A stretch of DNA of 64,000 nucleotides from Holtiella tumoricola (GTDB lineage Bacteria > Bacillota > Clostridia > Lachnospirales > Cellulosilyticaceae), in assembly GCF_027857615.1 (NCBI RefSeq), contig NZ_JAQIFT010000068.1, positions 247,890 to 311,889 on the forward strand, in the 5' to 3' direction. The position numbers and the translations under genes are program-made. The notes beneath the pieces were generated by a model, which saw only the letters and a program-made list of their open reading frames with translations, was not told the DNA's origin and did no database searches. This document shows, in pieces, positions 17,741-27,035 of the stretch (position 1 is its first letter; each line of letters opens with the position of its first letter).

Positions 17741-19212
17741 TATCTTATTCGATTGAGTTCAAACCAAAATGTACTGCCTTCTCCAACATGACTTATGACA
17801 CCATACCTTGCATCATGGGCTTCTAAGATATTTTTAACAATAGATAAGCCTAGTCCTGTACCAATAGCCGCACGTTTGTGTGTTTTATCTACCTTGTAAT
17901 AGCGTTCCCATATATAAGGCAATTGACTTTCTTCTATTCCTTCTCCTGTATCAATAACTTCTATTCTCACCCTCTCCTCACTACTTATTTGTCTAACTTG
18001 AATCTTTTTATCTTTTCCTGTATAAGTAATGGCATTGTTAATCAGATTATAAATAACCTGGGTCAGTTTGATTTCATCCCCTTCTATATCAATAGCTCCA
18101 TCATAACCAAACTGAATATCGTATCCTTCTTGTTCTGTTAACTTTTCATATCTTTTCATAATATGTTTGATGCTTTCTGTTAAATTAAATGGTTCCATTG
18201 TCAATTGCATGGTTCCAGCTTGTAACTTAGAAAGATCCAAAATATCATTGACTAAAATGTTTAGTCTAGTTGCTTCATCAATAATAATTTGTACATTCTC
18301 AGGTGTATTTTCTCCTGGTAAGTCACGCATCATTTCACCATAACCTATAATCATTGTAAGAGGTGTCTTCAAGTCATGAGATACATTGGCAATGAGTTCT
18401 CTTCTTAATCCTTCTACTTTTGATAACTCCGTCGCTGCATAGTTTAGCGTATTGCTAAGCTCTTGTATCTCTAAATAGCCGTTACCTTCAAAACGGGTTT
18501 CATATTTCCCTGCTGCTAAATCATGAGCTGATTCATTAATCTGTATAATAGGTTTAGAAATTTTCTTTGAAATCCATAGTGCTAACCCAACAGCTATAAA
18601 GAGTAAGATTATCGTAATATAAATAAGTTGAATGCGTAATGTATCTACTGTTGCATCGATAGGTGTAATATTGGTATTAAGCAAGGCGACAACTTGGCTT
18701 CCATCCTTTCTTGTAATCAATTGTGAATATAAGATGCTCTCAAACATTTGCTGCTTTTTAGGAGGAGGAAAATTTTGTATAGTTCCTTTCTTTTCATCTA
18801 TAAATATCCCATGATTTTTCATAAAGTCTTCTTTTGTAAAATATTTAAGATTACTTCCCCCATCATTTTCGAGCGCTTGGTAATACTCATATAACTCCGC
18901 TCTTGACATATGAGTCAGTATAGAATCTGGGCTTCCATCTGCTCCGTAGAGTACATTACCACTTTTATCAACAATTTTGATGACTATATCATTTTGCCTT
19001 GCTAATTGCCTAATTAAGGTTTCTAAATCTTCATGTTCAATATTTTTTGAGATAGTGTCTGCTGATTTCTTAATGCTTTGTATTTTTATCATTTTATAAA
19101 AGCGTTCTAGAGAAACCACTTGGAACATCCATAAGATGCCAATCATAACAGCTACAAATCCTACTAAATAGCCATAAAGTTCCCATTTAATACTGTGTTG
19201 TTTATGCTTCAA
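17740..19212 (-). CDS. Sensor histidine kinase (PhoR/ResE-like)
   Basis: Protein of 490 aa. Membrane helices at about 15-33 and 193-213 enclose an extracytoplasmic sensor of about 160 aa. They are followed by a HAMP domain (about 214-265), the H-box ANVSHDLKTPL with His279, and a HATPase domain with LINNAITYTG, DTGEGI and GTGLGL boxes. The probable TTG start at 19212 overlaps the response-regulator stop, giving a coupled pair. The VTC/DUF4956/CotH cluster directly downstream is a possible target, but that link is only positional. Confidence 0.92.
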   Translation of the reverse strand: MKHKQHSIKWELYGYLVGFVAVMIGILWMFQVVSLERFYKMIKIQSIKKSADTISKNIEHEDLETLIRQLARQNDIVIKIVDKSGNVLYGADGSPDSILTHMSRAELYEYYQALENDGGSNLKYFTKEDFMKNHGIFIDEKKGTIQNFPPPKKQQMFESILYSQLITRKDGSQVVALLNTNITPIDATVDTLRIQLIYITIILLFIAVGLALWISKKISKPIIQINESAHDLAAGKYETRFEGNGYLEIQELSNTLNYAATELSKVEGLRRELIANVSHDLKTPLTMIIGYGEMMRDLPGENTPENVQIIIDEATRLNILVNDILDLSKLQAGTMQLTMEPFNLTESIKHIMKRYEKLTEQEGYDIQFGYDGAIDIEGDEIKLTQVIYNLINNAITYTGKDKKIQVRQISSEERVRIEVIDTGEGIEESQLPYIWERYYKVDKTHKRAAIGTGLGLSIVKNILEAHDARYGVISHVGEGSTFWFELNRIR

Positions 19213-19876
19213 AACGATATCCCACTCCTCTAAGGGTTACTATATAATGACTATATGTACCCAAGCTTTTGCGCAAAAGTTTAATATGTGTATCTAATGT
19301 TCTATCATCTCCATAGAAGTCATACCCCCATACTTGATTGATGAGTTGCTCTCTTTTTAAGGCAATTCCTCTATTTCTTACTAAGTAAAAAAATAACTCA
19401 TACTCTTTAGGAGACATTTCTATTTTCTCTCCATCTATATAGACTAGACGCCCAGTAAAGTCTACGGTTAAACCTTCAAACTTAATGATTTCTTTTTGTG
19501 TATCTACTTGTGCAGCCTGACTACGTTTAATAATGGCTTGCACACGCATCATTAATTCTTTTGGGGAAAAAGGTTTCACTACATAGTCATCTATCCCTAT
19601 TTCGAAACCATGAATTTTATCATATTCTTCGCCACGTGCAGAAAGCATCAGAACTGGTGTATTTGAAAACTTACGAATCGCCTTACATGCAGAAAAACCA
19701 TCTAATTCAGGCATCATAATATCCATAACAATAAGATCAAAGGTTTCTTGCTTACATTTTTCAACAGCTTCCATCCCATCACTTGCTTCTATAACATCAT
19801 AACCTTCAAAAATAGCATATTTTTTTATAATCTCACGAATTTTCATCTCATCATCTACTACTAATAACTTATACAT
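19202..19876 (-). CDS. OmpR-family response regulator
   Basis: Protein of 224 aa with a receiver domain (acidic DDE at 8-10, Asp52 in IVMDIMMPE, Lys in VVKPFSPKEL) and a winged-helix output domain (about 130-222: MSPKEYELFFYLVRN, REQLINQVWGYD, TLDTHIKLLRKSL). The ATG at 19876 follows GAGGAAAG; an upstream TTG at 19897 is less likely. It is the first gene of the operon with the overlapping kinase. Confidence 0.94.
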   Translation of the reverse strand: MYKLLVVDDEMKIREIIKKYAIFEGYDVIEASDGMEAVEKCKQETFDLIVMDIMMPELDGFSACKAIRKFSNTPVLMLSARGEEYDKIHGFEIGIDDYVVKPFSPKELMMRVQAIIKRSQAAQVDTQKEIIKFEGLTVDFTGRLVYIDGEKIEMSPKEYELFFYLVRNRGIALKREQLINQVWGYDFYGDDRTLDTHIKLLRKSLGTYSHYIVTLRGVGYRFEA

Positions 19877-20055
19877 CACACTTTCCTCTTTCTTCAAATC
19901 TCTTTTCTTTATTATACAATAAGAAAAAAAGTTTATGTGATGATTGTGTGAAGCTTTGTCGAACGCTTCTAGAAGTTTGCTTATTTCTCCAACCCACTTA
20001 TCAAGCTAAGCATTCTATAAAAGCATCTATACAACACATCATTTTCTATCTTCTT

Positions 20056-20107
20056 AATATATAGCAAAGGGACGCTACCAGAAGGTAACGTCCCTTTGCT
20101 ATATATT
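20056..20107. terminator. Long perfect hairpin/terminator at the end of the 68-aa gene
   Basis: Two 19-bp arms (20056-20074 and 20089-20107, core ATAGCAAAGGGACG) are perfectly complementary, with a further TACC-AGAA-GGTA cap inside. The hairpin overlaps the stop codon of the minus-strand gene. There is little T-tract beyond the AT-rich arm ends, so it may also protect the 3' end of the message. Confidence 0.65.
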
Positions 20108-20312
20108 ATTGAAAACGGTCTTTAAATTCTTGTTTCACTTCTTCTTTAAGTTCATGATAAGCTTCTTGAACATTATCCATTTTATTTTGAATACGTTCTT
20201 TGTTAAGCTCATGTTTTACTTCATAGCTTAAGTTTTCAGCTGTAAGTTTAGTTGCATCTACAGCATCTTTTAAGCCTTTTTTTGCGGTTTTTTTCATATC
20301 ATCAAATGTCAT
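20106..20312 (-). CDS. Small charged helical protein, 68 aa (YtxH-like)
   Basis: A very charged, wholly helical protein with a repeated Lys/Glu pattern (KTAKKGLKDAVDATKL, YHELKEEVKQEFKDRFQ), resembling YtxH-like or apolipoprotein-like small stress proteins. It has no membrane segment. The ATG at 20312 is favoured because AAAGG lies nine bases upstream; the ATG at 20321 touches that site. The function is not known. It is probably transcribed alone, since a gap separates it from the gene upstream. Confidence 0.65.
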   Translation of the reverse strand: MTFDDMKKTAKKGLKDAVDATKLTAENLSYEVKHELNKERIQNKMDNVQEAYHELKEEVKQEFKDRFQ

Positions 20313-20360
20313 AGCAATCATCCTTTGAGTAGAGTTTTAGATGACACTATTATACACATT

Positions 20361-20672
20361 CTATCGCTTTTTTATACTCATTTGAATATAACCTTCTTCT
20401 TTTTGCAAAGATAATTGATGGTCTTTTAATTCTAACTCAAAATTTGCAAAGCTTGAACGCAAATCTACGTCTCTCATAATATGCACCGTTACTTTACTAC
20501 TATAAGGTGATGTACGTACCAAGACAGCACGTGACATGGGAAACTGAATTCTAGAAGTGAGTGCATGATCCATTTCAAGATTTAATGGATAAGAAAAGGT
20601 TTCTATAAAATAATCTGTATCCTCACCTCTTTTAATCGGTCTTGCTTCTAGATTCGTTTCAAATACTTTCAT
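20361..20672 (-). CDS. Hypothetical protein, 103 aa, in an operon with the glycosyltransferase
   Basis: I do not recognise this family. It is soluble and looks beta-rich (alternating charged and hydrophobic strands such as SSKVTVHIMRDVDL and FANFELELKDHQLSLQ). It begins 15 bases after the peptidoglycan glycosyltransferase stop and is therefore probably in the same transcript. Confidence 0.65.
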   Translation of the reverse strand: MKVFETNLEARPIKRGEDTDYFIETFSYPLNLEMDHALTSRIQFPMSRAVLVRTSPYSSKVTVHIMRDVDLRSSFANFELELKDHQLSLQKEEGYIQMSIKKR

Positions 20673-20687
20673 CTATTTTATTCTCCT

Positions 20688-21347
20688 TTATAATCCATAA
20701 TCGCTTAAACACGCAATTACTTGACTTTGTCTCTTTTTAGCTTCTGTATAATTGGTACTTAAAGCATAACGGCTAGGTGCTTGTGGAAGCCCTGCAAGTA
20801 AAGTAGCTTCATCAAAGCTTAACTCTTTTGGCATTTTCTGAAAATACCCTTCACAAGCTTCTTTGATACCTGTATAACCATCCCCATAGTAAATAATATT
20901 GACATACATTTCAAGTATTTCTTTTTTACTATAGTCTCTTTCTAAATTAAAAGCCATAAAAAGTTCTTCTATTTTACGCATCACTGTCTTATCACTTGAA
21001 AAATACATATTCTTTGCAAGTTGTTGCGTAATCGTACTGCCACCTTGTACAAATTTACCTTCTACTAAATTGGTCAGTACTGCACGCGTCAGTGAAATGA
21101 CATCCATTGCACCATGGTTATAAAAACGTCTATCTTCAGTTGCCACTATGGCATTCAAAAATTGCTCATCTATCTGGTCAAGTGTTACATAGTCTGGGTC
21201 TTGTTGGATCGTTTTAACTTTTTCTTCTAAGGGTATTTCTTCTATTTTATCTGTATAGCCTACATAGCCTGCACTCATTAATAAAAAGATAAGACTAAGT
21301 CCTAAAATCATGCTCATTTTAAATAAACGTCCTATTATTTTTCTCAC
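20688..21347 (-). CDS. Monofunctional peptidoglycan glycosyltransferase (GT51)
   Basis: Protein of about 219 aa: a membrane anchor near the N-terminus, then a single GT51 domain. The catalytic motif ATEDRRFYNHGAMD and the second motif QGGSTITQQLAKNMYF are intact, as are the later KRKIEE-like (MRKIEELFMAFNLERDYSK) and EILEMYVN segments. There is no transpeptidase domain, so it polymerises lipid II glycan strands at the outer face of the membrane without cross-linking them. A GTG at 21347 follows AGGAGGGG at a good distance; the ATG at 21362 contains that site and lacks its own. Confidence 0.92.
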   Translation of the reverse strand: MRKIIGRLFKMSMILGLSLIFLLMSAGYVGYTDKIEEIPLEEKVKTIQQDPDYVTLDQIDEQFLNAIVATEDRRFYNHGAMDVISLTRAVLTNLVEGKFVQGGSTITQQLAKNMYFSSDKTVMRKIEELFMAFNLERDYSKKEILEMYVNIIYYGDGYTGIKEACEGYFQKMPKELSFDEATLLAGLPQAPSRYALSTNYTEAKKRQSQVIACLSDYGL

Positions 21348-21522
21348 GTAACCCCTCCTCATTTTTAGGATAAATTCATTATATCAATTAATTCTTAAAA
21401 ATCAGCCTTATTTATCTAACAAAAACCTTACATTTTCTTAAGATTAGTTTACTGAAATTAATAAATACTTTATAATCTTACCCTATAATTTATATTATTA
21501 AACAATTAAAGGAGATGATTCT

Positions 21523-22536
21523 ATGCAAGAGGAAGATAATATCATCATTGATATTCCAAATCCTAAACCGCCTAAAGATTTTATGAAGCCTATTACTCAC
21601 ATTGCAATGATTTTAGCCACTGTATTTATAGGTGCTATTCTTATTCTTGGTTCTGTTTATCGACTTTCAACAGGTACAGTAGCCGTTATTACACGCTTTG
21701 GTGCCATTACTGGTGTAAATGAACAAGCTGGTATTCACTTTAAGGTACCTTTCATTGATAAAGTCCAAAAAGTCGATGTACAGAGCATACATAAAATGGA
21801 ATATGGCTATCGTACAGCTCAACCTGGCACACCCCTGCAAGATCCTACTTATGCAGATGAAAACGCTGAGGAACAAGTTATTATAGAAGCTAAAAGCAAC
21901 AATGCTTCTATTATTTTACTTAATCTGATTGTACGTTACCAAGTAAATGATCCCATCAACTATCTCTACGAAGTAGATGATATTGAAGGAACCATGCGTC
22001 TTGCTTTAGAGGATGTCATTCGTAATACCCTTCCAAGCTTCTCTATTAATGAAGCACTTCAAAACAAAGAATTGATTGATGAAGCCATTCTACCTAAATT
22101 CCAAAGGAAATTGGATAAATACAACACTGGGATCAAGATTGTTCAAGTAACCACTCAAAACGTTTCTCTTCTTCCGGCTGTAGAAGAAACACGTCAAAAA
22201 GTCGAAGAATCTAATCAGTACAAACAAGGTCGTGAAGAAGAGGCGCAAAAATATGCAAACACAGTCCTTCCGACAGCCAAAGCCGAAGCTACTAAATTAT
22301 ATGAAGATGCTAAAGGGTATAGTGCTGAAGTGATTGCTAATGCCAATGCAGATGTAGCAGAATTTGAAGCCCTTTATAGCCAATATGTAAAAAATCCAGA
22401 GGTCGTTAAAGAAAAATACTATCTGGATGCCATGCAAGAAATTCTAAAAAATAATAAACTTGTTATTGACCAAACACAAGATAATAATCTACTCAAATTC
22501 TACAATATCCCAACAGAGGGAGGTGAGGGACAATGA
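21523..22536 (+). CDS. hflK: HflK-type SPFH membrane protein
   Basis: Protein of 337 aa: an N-terminal cytoplasmic tail, one membrane helix (about 25-48), then an SPFH/band-7 domain (TGTVAVITRFGAITG, PFIDKVQKVDVQ) and a long charged coiled coil. In other bacteria HflK and HflC form a cage around FtsH and modulate its proteolysis; ftsH is in this same window at 7.2-8.9 kb. Start at an ATG after AAAGGAGATG. It overlaps hflC by four bases (ATGA). Confidence 0.92.
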   Translation: MQEEDNIIIDIPNPKPPKDFMKPITHIAMILATVFIGAILILGSVYRLSTGTVAVITRFGAITGVNEQAGIHFKVPFIDKVQKVDVQSIHKMEYGYRTAQPGTPLQDPTYADENAEEQVIIEAKSNNASIILLNLIVRYQVNDPINYLYEVDDIEGTMRLALEDVIRNTLPSFSINEALQNKELIDEAILPKFQRKLDKYNTGIKIVQVTTQNVSLLPAVEETRQKVEESNQYKQGREEEAQKYANTVLPTAKAEATKLYEDAKGYSAEVIANANADVAEFEALYSQYVKNPEVVKEKYYLDAMQEILKNNKLVIDQTQDNNLLKFYNIPTEGGEGQ

Positions 22537-23468
22537 AAACTAAATTCAAAGTAACACTTGGTATAATTGGCGCTGTTTTACTCATTGGACTCGCTAATAG
22601 CATCTATATCATAGAACCTGATGAAGTTGCAACTATTGAACGCTTTGGCGCCCTTAAAGCAACTGTTATTCGTACAGAAAAGCAAGATGTTGTTTCAAAA
22701 GGACTTAATACCTATGAATCCTTAAAAGATGTAAAAATGATTACCGAACGTGGCCTACTTTTCAAATTACCTTTTATTGATGAAGTAGAAAAATATATTG
22801 CCAAATACCTCACTTATACTTCTACGCCTGAAACCATCAATACAAGCGATAGTAGAAAATTAGACATTCAAATGTATGCTCAATACCGTATTGAAAACCC
22901 TGCTGTATACAAAATGAAAGTTGGCTCTTTGAATAAGCTTAATCAGCTTATGGACGATAATGTCTATCCTGTTGTTATTCAATCTGCTAATAAACTCACT
23001 TTTGACCAATTCTTTGATGACGAGATTATGTCTAAGATGATGGAAGAACGCCGTCAGGAATTAAATAAAACACTCGTTGTTCAATATGGTATAGAAGTTG
23101 CTGATATCGGAATCTACCGCAAAAACTTCCCTCAATCCAATATTGCAAGTATAGAAGACAAAATGAGTAAAGAAATTCAAAAAGAAAGCGAACGCCTACG
23201 TGCTGAAGGGGATGCCTACTATACTAAATCCACTTCTGAAACCAATCGTATTGAAAAAGAAATCATTGCAAAAGCTGTAGAAGAAAGTGCGGTTATCCGT
23301 GCTGAAGCTGAAAAGCAAGCCCTTGAAATCTACCAAGCTTCTTTAACAAAAGATCTAGACTTCTATCGCTTTATCCAACGTATGAATGCATATAAAGATT
23401 TAAAAAATCAAACAATCTTCATTGGTCAAGAGAATGAATTCTTAGATTATATCAACGGCTATCGCTAA
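22533..23468 (+). CDS. hflC: HflC-type SPFH membrane protein
   Basis: Protein of 311 aa with an N-terminal membrane helix (about 5-25) and the SPFH domain (IIEPDEVATIERFGAL, LPFIDEVEKYIAKY). An Ala/Glu-rich coiled coil (AKAVEESAVIRAEAEKQALEIYQASL) and the short DFYRFIQRMNAYKDL segment typical of HflC follow. Translationally coupled to hflK and followed by a strong terminator, so the two form a complete operon. Confidence 0.93.
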   Translation: MKTKFKVTLGIIGAVLLIGLANSIYIIEPDEVATIERFGALKATVIRTEKQDVVSKGLNTYESLKDVKMITERGLLFKLPFIDEVEKYIAKYLTYTSTPETINTSDSRKLDIQMYAQYRIENPAVYKMKVGSLNKLNQLMDDNVYPVVIQSANKLTFDQFFDDEIMSKMMEERRQELNKTLVVQYGIEVADIGIYRKNFPQSNIASIEDKMSKEIQKESERLRAEGDAYYTKSTSETNRIEKEIIAKAVEESAVIRAEAEKQALEIYQASLTKDLDFYRFIQRMNAYKDLKNQTIFIGQENEFLDYINGYR

Positions 23469-23477
23469 ATGTTAAAT

Positions 23478-23531
23478 ATAAAAAGAATGCTCCAATGAGT
23501 CTCATGTACTCATTGGAGCATTCTTTTTATA
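23478..23531 (+). terminator. Terminator of hflKC
   Basis: AAAAAGAATGCTCCAATGAGT pairs with its full complement across a 7-base loop and ends in TTTTTAT. It is perfect over about 20 bp. Confidence 0.9.
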
Positions 23532-23607
23532 TAGTATATCTTCTTTAAAGTTATCTTAGTGAACAGCTTGCATATATTTAAATATATTGATTTAAAGGAG
23601 TTTACAT

Positions 23608-24786
23608 ATGCTTTATAACAACATTCTATTACAAACATACTCTCCTGAGGGGCTAAATGCCTCTCTTATCTCTTTTTATTCTGAGTGGAAAGAACGTTAC
23701 CTTCGTACAGTGTCTAATACTTATCCAACTCAACAATATCTCTTTTACACCTTGGATCAACCTAATCTTCTACCTGCTGTCACTTGTTCAGAAGCTATGG
23801 GATATGGCATGTTCATTTTCCCTATGATGAGTATCTTTGATCCTAATGCAAAACATCATTTTCATGCCCTATATCGTTATATTCAACACTATCCTAGCTT
23901 CTACAATCCTCATCTTATGGCCTGGCAACAGATTATGACACCTGATGGCCATATTATCAATGCAACTTCAGATACTTCATCCGCCACTGATGGAGATATG
24001 GATATCAGTTACGGACTCCTCTTAGCACATAGACTCTGGGAACAAGATAAGGACATAGATTACCTCCAGGAAGCACGTCTTCATATCCAGGCCTTGATGA
24101 CAAGTTGTGTCAGTCCAAAGGATTCTATTCTCTACCTTGGTGATTGGGTCTCTGGTCTCCAAGAAAATGACTTTAAATATGTTACAAGAAGTTCTGACTT
24201 TATGGGTTACCTTATTAAAATTTTTGCTCAAGTAGACCTCAAAAATAAACGTCGCTGGCTACAGGTCCTTTCTCGCATAAACCATATTATCGACGGTCAA
24301 CTTACAAGACAAAGTAAAACAAATGGTCTTATGCCTGACTTCTTTAAAAAGGAAGGAAAAAGTTATATGGCTCCTACATCACAAGTCCTCGAATCTCTTC
24401 ATGACGGGGATTACTTCTATAATAGTTGTCGTACGCCTTGGCGGTATGCTATGAACTCTATCCTCTTCCACTCGCCTACCTCTTACGAAGTTCATCTACT
24501 TAATCAATGGATAAAAAAGAAAACAAAAGGCATGCCTTCACAAATTGTATCAGGTTATTACATTGCAAATGGTATACCAGGTGACGGCTTTGGTGAACCA
24601 AATAACCTTGCCTTTATTGCACCTTTTTTAGTCAGTGCTATCGCTGAAAAAGGTAATGATGCGTGGATTTTGTCTCTCTGGAATACGCTTCTAGCTAAAC
24701 CTATAGATGAATGTACTTTTTATGAAAATACCCTTAAACTTATTGCCATGATTATTGCAACAGGGAATTGGTTATCTCCTATATAA
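23608..24786 (+). CDS. Glycoside hydrolase family 8 enzyme, apparently cytoplasmic
   Basis: Protein of 392 aa. The GH8 proton donor lies in CSEAMGYGMFI (canonical S-E-G-x-x-Y-G). The family signature with the catalytic base region is ATDGDMDISYGLLLA, and DYFYNSCRTPWRYAMN is the usual third motif. GH8 contains beta-1,4-glucanases, chitosanases, lichenases and xylanases; the ATDGD(L/M)DI signature is closer to endoglucanase/BcsZ types than to the APDGEEYF of exo-oligoxylanases. Unlike most GH8 enzymes it has no signal peptide, dockerin or binding module, so it may act inside the cell on imported oligosaccharides. ATG after AAAGGAG. Confidence 0.88.
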   Translation: MLYNNILLQTYSPEGLNASLISFYSEWKERYLRTVSNTYPTQQYLFYTLDQPNLLPAVTCSEAMGYGMFIFPMMSIFDPNAKHHFHALYRYIQHYPSFYNPHLMAWQQIMTPDGHIINATSDTSSATDGDMDISYGLLLAHRLWEQDKDIDYLQEARLHIQALMTSCVSPKDSILYLGDWVSGLQENDFKYVTRSSDFMGYLIKIFAQVDLKNKRRWLQVLSRINHIIDGQLTRQSKTNGLMPDFFKKEGKSYMAPTSQVLESLHDGDYFYNSCRTPWRYAMNSILFHSPTSYEVHLLNQWIKKKTKGMPSQIVSGYYIANGIPGDGFGEPNNLAFIAPFLVSAIAEKGNDAWILSLWNTLLAKPIDECTFYENTLKLIAMIIATGNWLSPI

Positions 24787-24793
24787 ATATCTT

Positions 24794-25366
24794 TTATCCC
24801 TTATTCAAAAACTTAAATTTTCCTTTTAAAAAGGTGATGTAGTCTTGTCTATCTTGATGCTGCATAAAATCCTCCTGTATCACCTTTTCTATCCACTCTA
24901 ACTTTTCTTTAGAATGGGCTTCATACCTTTTGATGATTATCTCACCCAATTGTTCTAGCCTTAGCATTTCTTCATAGACATCAGATATGTATTCAAAACT
25001 TGTAACAGCTACCGGCTGCTCACTTATAAAGGCAAAAGGAATATCTTCTTGTTTACTATAATTTTGAACTGAATCTACGCAATAAATAAATCCTCCTTCA
25101 CCTTTATAGGTTTCTTCAGTAGCCTGTGGGTAGTATTCTTCTATAACTAAAATACCTTCTTTATTAAATCCATAACTTGCCCATGTATAAAATTTCCCTT
25201 TATGCTCTATTTTCTGCTCTCTATGGAACTTTTCAACTGCATTGCTCAAATAGACAAGTGTATTGGCTCTTCTACTAGTCAAGTACACCCATGGCTTGCC
25301 ATGATTTGAAATACTTGGTTTGAGTACCTCAATGTCTGGAACCTTAGACCCATGGTAAAATCTCAT
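24794..25366 (-). CDS. Hypothetical protein with a YHGS motif (possibly ADP-ribosyltransferase-like)
   Basis: Protein of 190 aa, soluble. The opening MRFYHGSKVPDIEVLKPS and the later WVYLTSRRANTLVYLS recall the first strands of small ADP-ribosyltransferase-fold proteins (H-G-S/T near the start, then a Y/S-T element). I cannot place a convincing catalytic Glu, and the resemblance is short. The ATG at 25366 follows AGGAGAGAG by four bases. No partner gene such as a macrodomain hydrolase is adjacent. It converges on the GH8 gene, with seven bases between stops. Confidence 0.7.
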   Translation of the reverse strand: MRFYHGSKVPDIEVLKPSISNHGKPWVYLTSRRANTLVYLSNAVEKFHREQKIEHKGKFYTWASYGFNKEGILVIEEYYPQATEETYKGEGGFIYCVDSVQNYSKQEDIPFAFISEQPVAVTSFEYISDVYEEMLRLEQLGEIIIKRYEAHSKEKLEWIEKVIQEDFMQHQDRQDYITFLKGKFKFLNKG

Positions 25367-25436
25367 ATGCTCTCTCCTAACTTTCATGTATCTTATCATA
25401 CTAAGTACCACAAAATTACTTAATATGCTGTTACTT

Positions 25437-26336
25437 TTAGCATTTCTCTATCAATCCTATTTGCTTCAATTGTTGCTCTATTTCATATTCATTGATTGTG
25501 CAACGTGTTTCACCTAACTCAATAGCTGGCTTTGTCTTACCATGATAATCACTGCCACATGTTATCAACAAATGAGATGATTTCCCTTTATCTAAGAAAA
25601 ATCTAATAGTCTCTTCATCATGATAGTTACTAAATACTTCTACGCCTTGTATCCCCTTTGTAACTAGCTCATCAAACACTTCATAGTGTCCTTTTAAGTT
25701 TTGTCCAGGATGAGCAAGTACAGCAACACCACCATTCTTTTTAATAAGTCCCAAAGTTTCTTCTAATGTAGGATAAATAATTTCTGTATAGCAAGGTTTG
25801 TCTTTAGCATAATAATCCCAGTAAAAATTCACATAAGGGTTATCGCTTCTTATACCTTCTCTACGATAAGGCTTTAATAACTCATTTTCTCTATATCTCA
25901 CATCATTGAGTAAAACTTCTGCAAACATTTCTCCTGTATAAATACCGTTGCTACTTAACTTATCTAAGTCTTCTTGATAAATATTAAACCCTAACTGATT
26001 GGTTAATTCAAGCTTCTTCCTAGAACTTTTTAATTCTTGCTGCATTATATTTTCTTCTATTTTAGTAAAGTCCTCACCAGTTGTACCTATACCATATCCT
26101 AAAATATGTAGATTGATTGCTTTGTAAGTACAATCTATCTCTATTCCTGTAATATATTGAATCCCATGAGTCTTTGCCACCTCTTTTGCCTCATGTACAC
26201 CCCTTACGCTATTATGGTCTGCAATAGCCATAATACGTATGCCCTTATCCTTACATTTTCTCACTAATTCACTGGGTGAAAATTCACCATCATCACTATA
26301 AAGGCTATGCATATGTAAATCAATAAATTTATTCAT
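25437..26336 (-). CDS. PHP-domain phosphoesterase (RNase AM/YciV-like)
   Basis: Protein of 299 aa. PHP motif I DLHMHSLYSDDGE, motif II IADHNSVRG, metal-binding Glu in TGIEID, motif III AHPGQN and motif IV GSDYHG are all present, so the trinuclear metal site is complete. The length and motif spacing match the YciV group, which removes 5' nucleotides or 3',5'-nucleoside bisphosphates. The protein is cytoplasmic. Start supported by GGAGGTTGGAAG. Confidence 0.88.
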   Translation of the reverse strand: MNKFIDLHMHSLYSDDGEFSPSELVRKCKDKGIRIMAIADHNSVRGVHEAKEVAKTHGIQYITGIEIDCTYKAINLHILGYGIGTTGEDFTKIEENIMQQELKSSRKKLELTNQLGFNIYQEDLDKLSSNGIYTGEMFAEVLLNDVRYRENELLKPYRREGIRSDNPYVNFYWDYYAKDKPCYTEIIYPTLEETLGLIKKNGGVAVLAHPGQNLKGHYEVFDELVTKGIQGVEVFSNYHDEETIRFFLDKGKSSHLLITCGSDYHGKTKPAIELGETRCTINEYEIEQQLKQIGLIEKC

Positions 26337-26508
26337 CTTCCAACCTCCTTACTTTTCGTTTGCACATCATACTCTATCTTATCTACTTCATGCTATAATA
26401 ATAACCTAGGTTTATTCAAATAAATATAAATATTTATAGACTATAACAGTTGTACATTATATAGCCGTTATATATTATTTAATTTTTTACATTTAGGGGG
26501 AGATATAA

Positions 26509-26955
26509 ATGTTTACTTTTTTCAATCAGTTCGATACACTTTCAAATGCACAAGTAACTCTAAAAATCACCGAAAAAGTCCAAGGTAATGATGTATTCTT
26601 ACCTTTTTATTATTATGATATCTATGAAAATTCTACTGGAGATTTGATAGGTAAAATAAGTATACGCATCGGTAATAACTACCATGCCTATTATAACGGG
26701 CACATTGGTTATGAAATTGACAAAGCCTACCGAGGCCATCACTATTCATATTATGCCATTCTACTTGTTCTTACTGTTGCTCGAGCACATCATATGCATA
26801 CACTTAATATTACTTGTAAGGTTTCTAATAAAGCCTCTAGAAAAATTATAGAAATGACTCAAGCAACCTTTAAAGAAATCTCTAAAATCCCTACTGACTG
26901 CTTTTTCTACCGTGAAAATATTGAAGACTACTGTATTTATGTTTTAAACCTCTAA
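26509..26955 (+). CDS. GNAT-family N-acetyltransferase
   Basis: Protein of 148 aa. The acetyl-CoA-binding region is seen as IGYEIDKAYRGHHYSYYAILLVL, a variant of the R/Q-x-x-G-x-G/A loop, followed by the strand LNITCKVSNKASRKIIE typical of GNAT motif B. The substrate is unknown. It is a single-gene unit with a GGGGGAGA site and a terminator. Confidence 0.8.
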   Translation: MFTFFNQFDTLSNAQVTLKITEKVQGNDVFLPFYYYDIYENSTGDLIGKISIRIGNNYHAYYNGHIGYEIDKAYRGHHYSYYAILLVLTVARAHHMHTLNITCKVSNKASRKIIEMTQATFKEISKIPTDCFFYRENIEDYCIYVLNL

Positions 26956-26961
26956 ATACAA

Positions 26962-27005
26962 AAAATAAGACTGTCGCAGCTCTCCTTAGCTGCTTCAGTC
27001 TTATT
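26962..27005. terminator. Bidirectional terminator
   Basis: AATAAGACTG pairs with CAGTCTTATT around an inner GCAGC/GCTGC stem. A6 precedes it, giving a T6 tract on the minus strand, so it mainly serves the DUF4177 gene. Confidence 0.75.
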
Positions 27006-27035
27006 CATACCTTTTAATCTATTTATAAGTATTTG

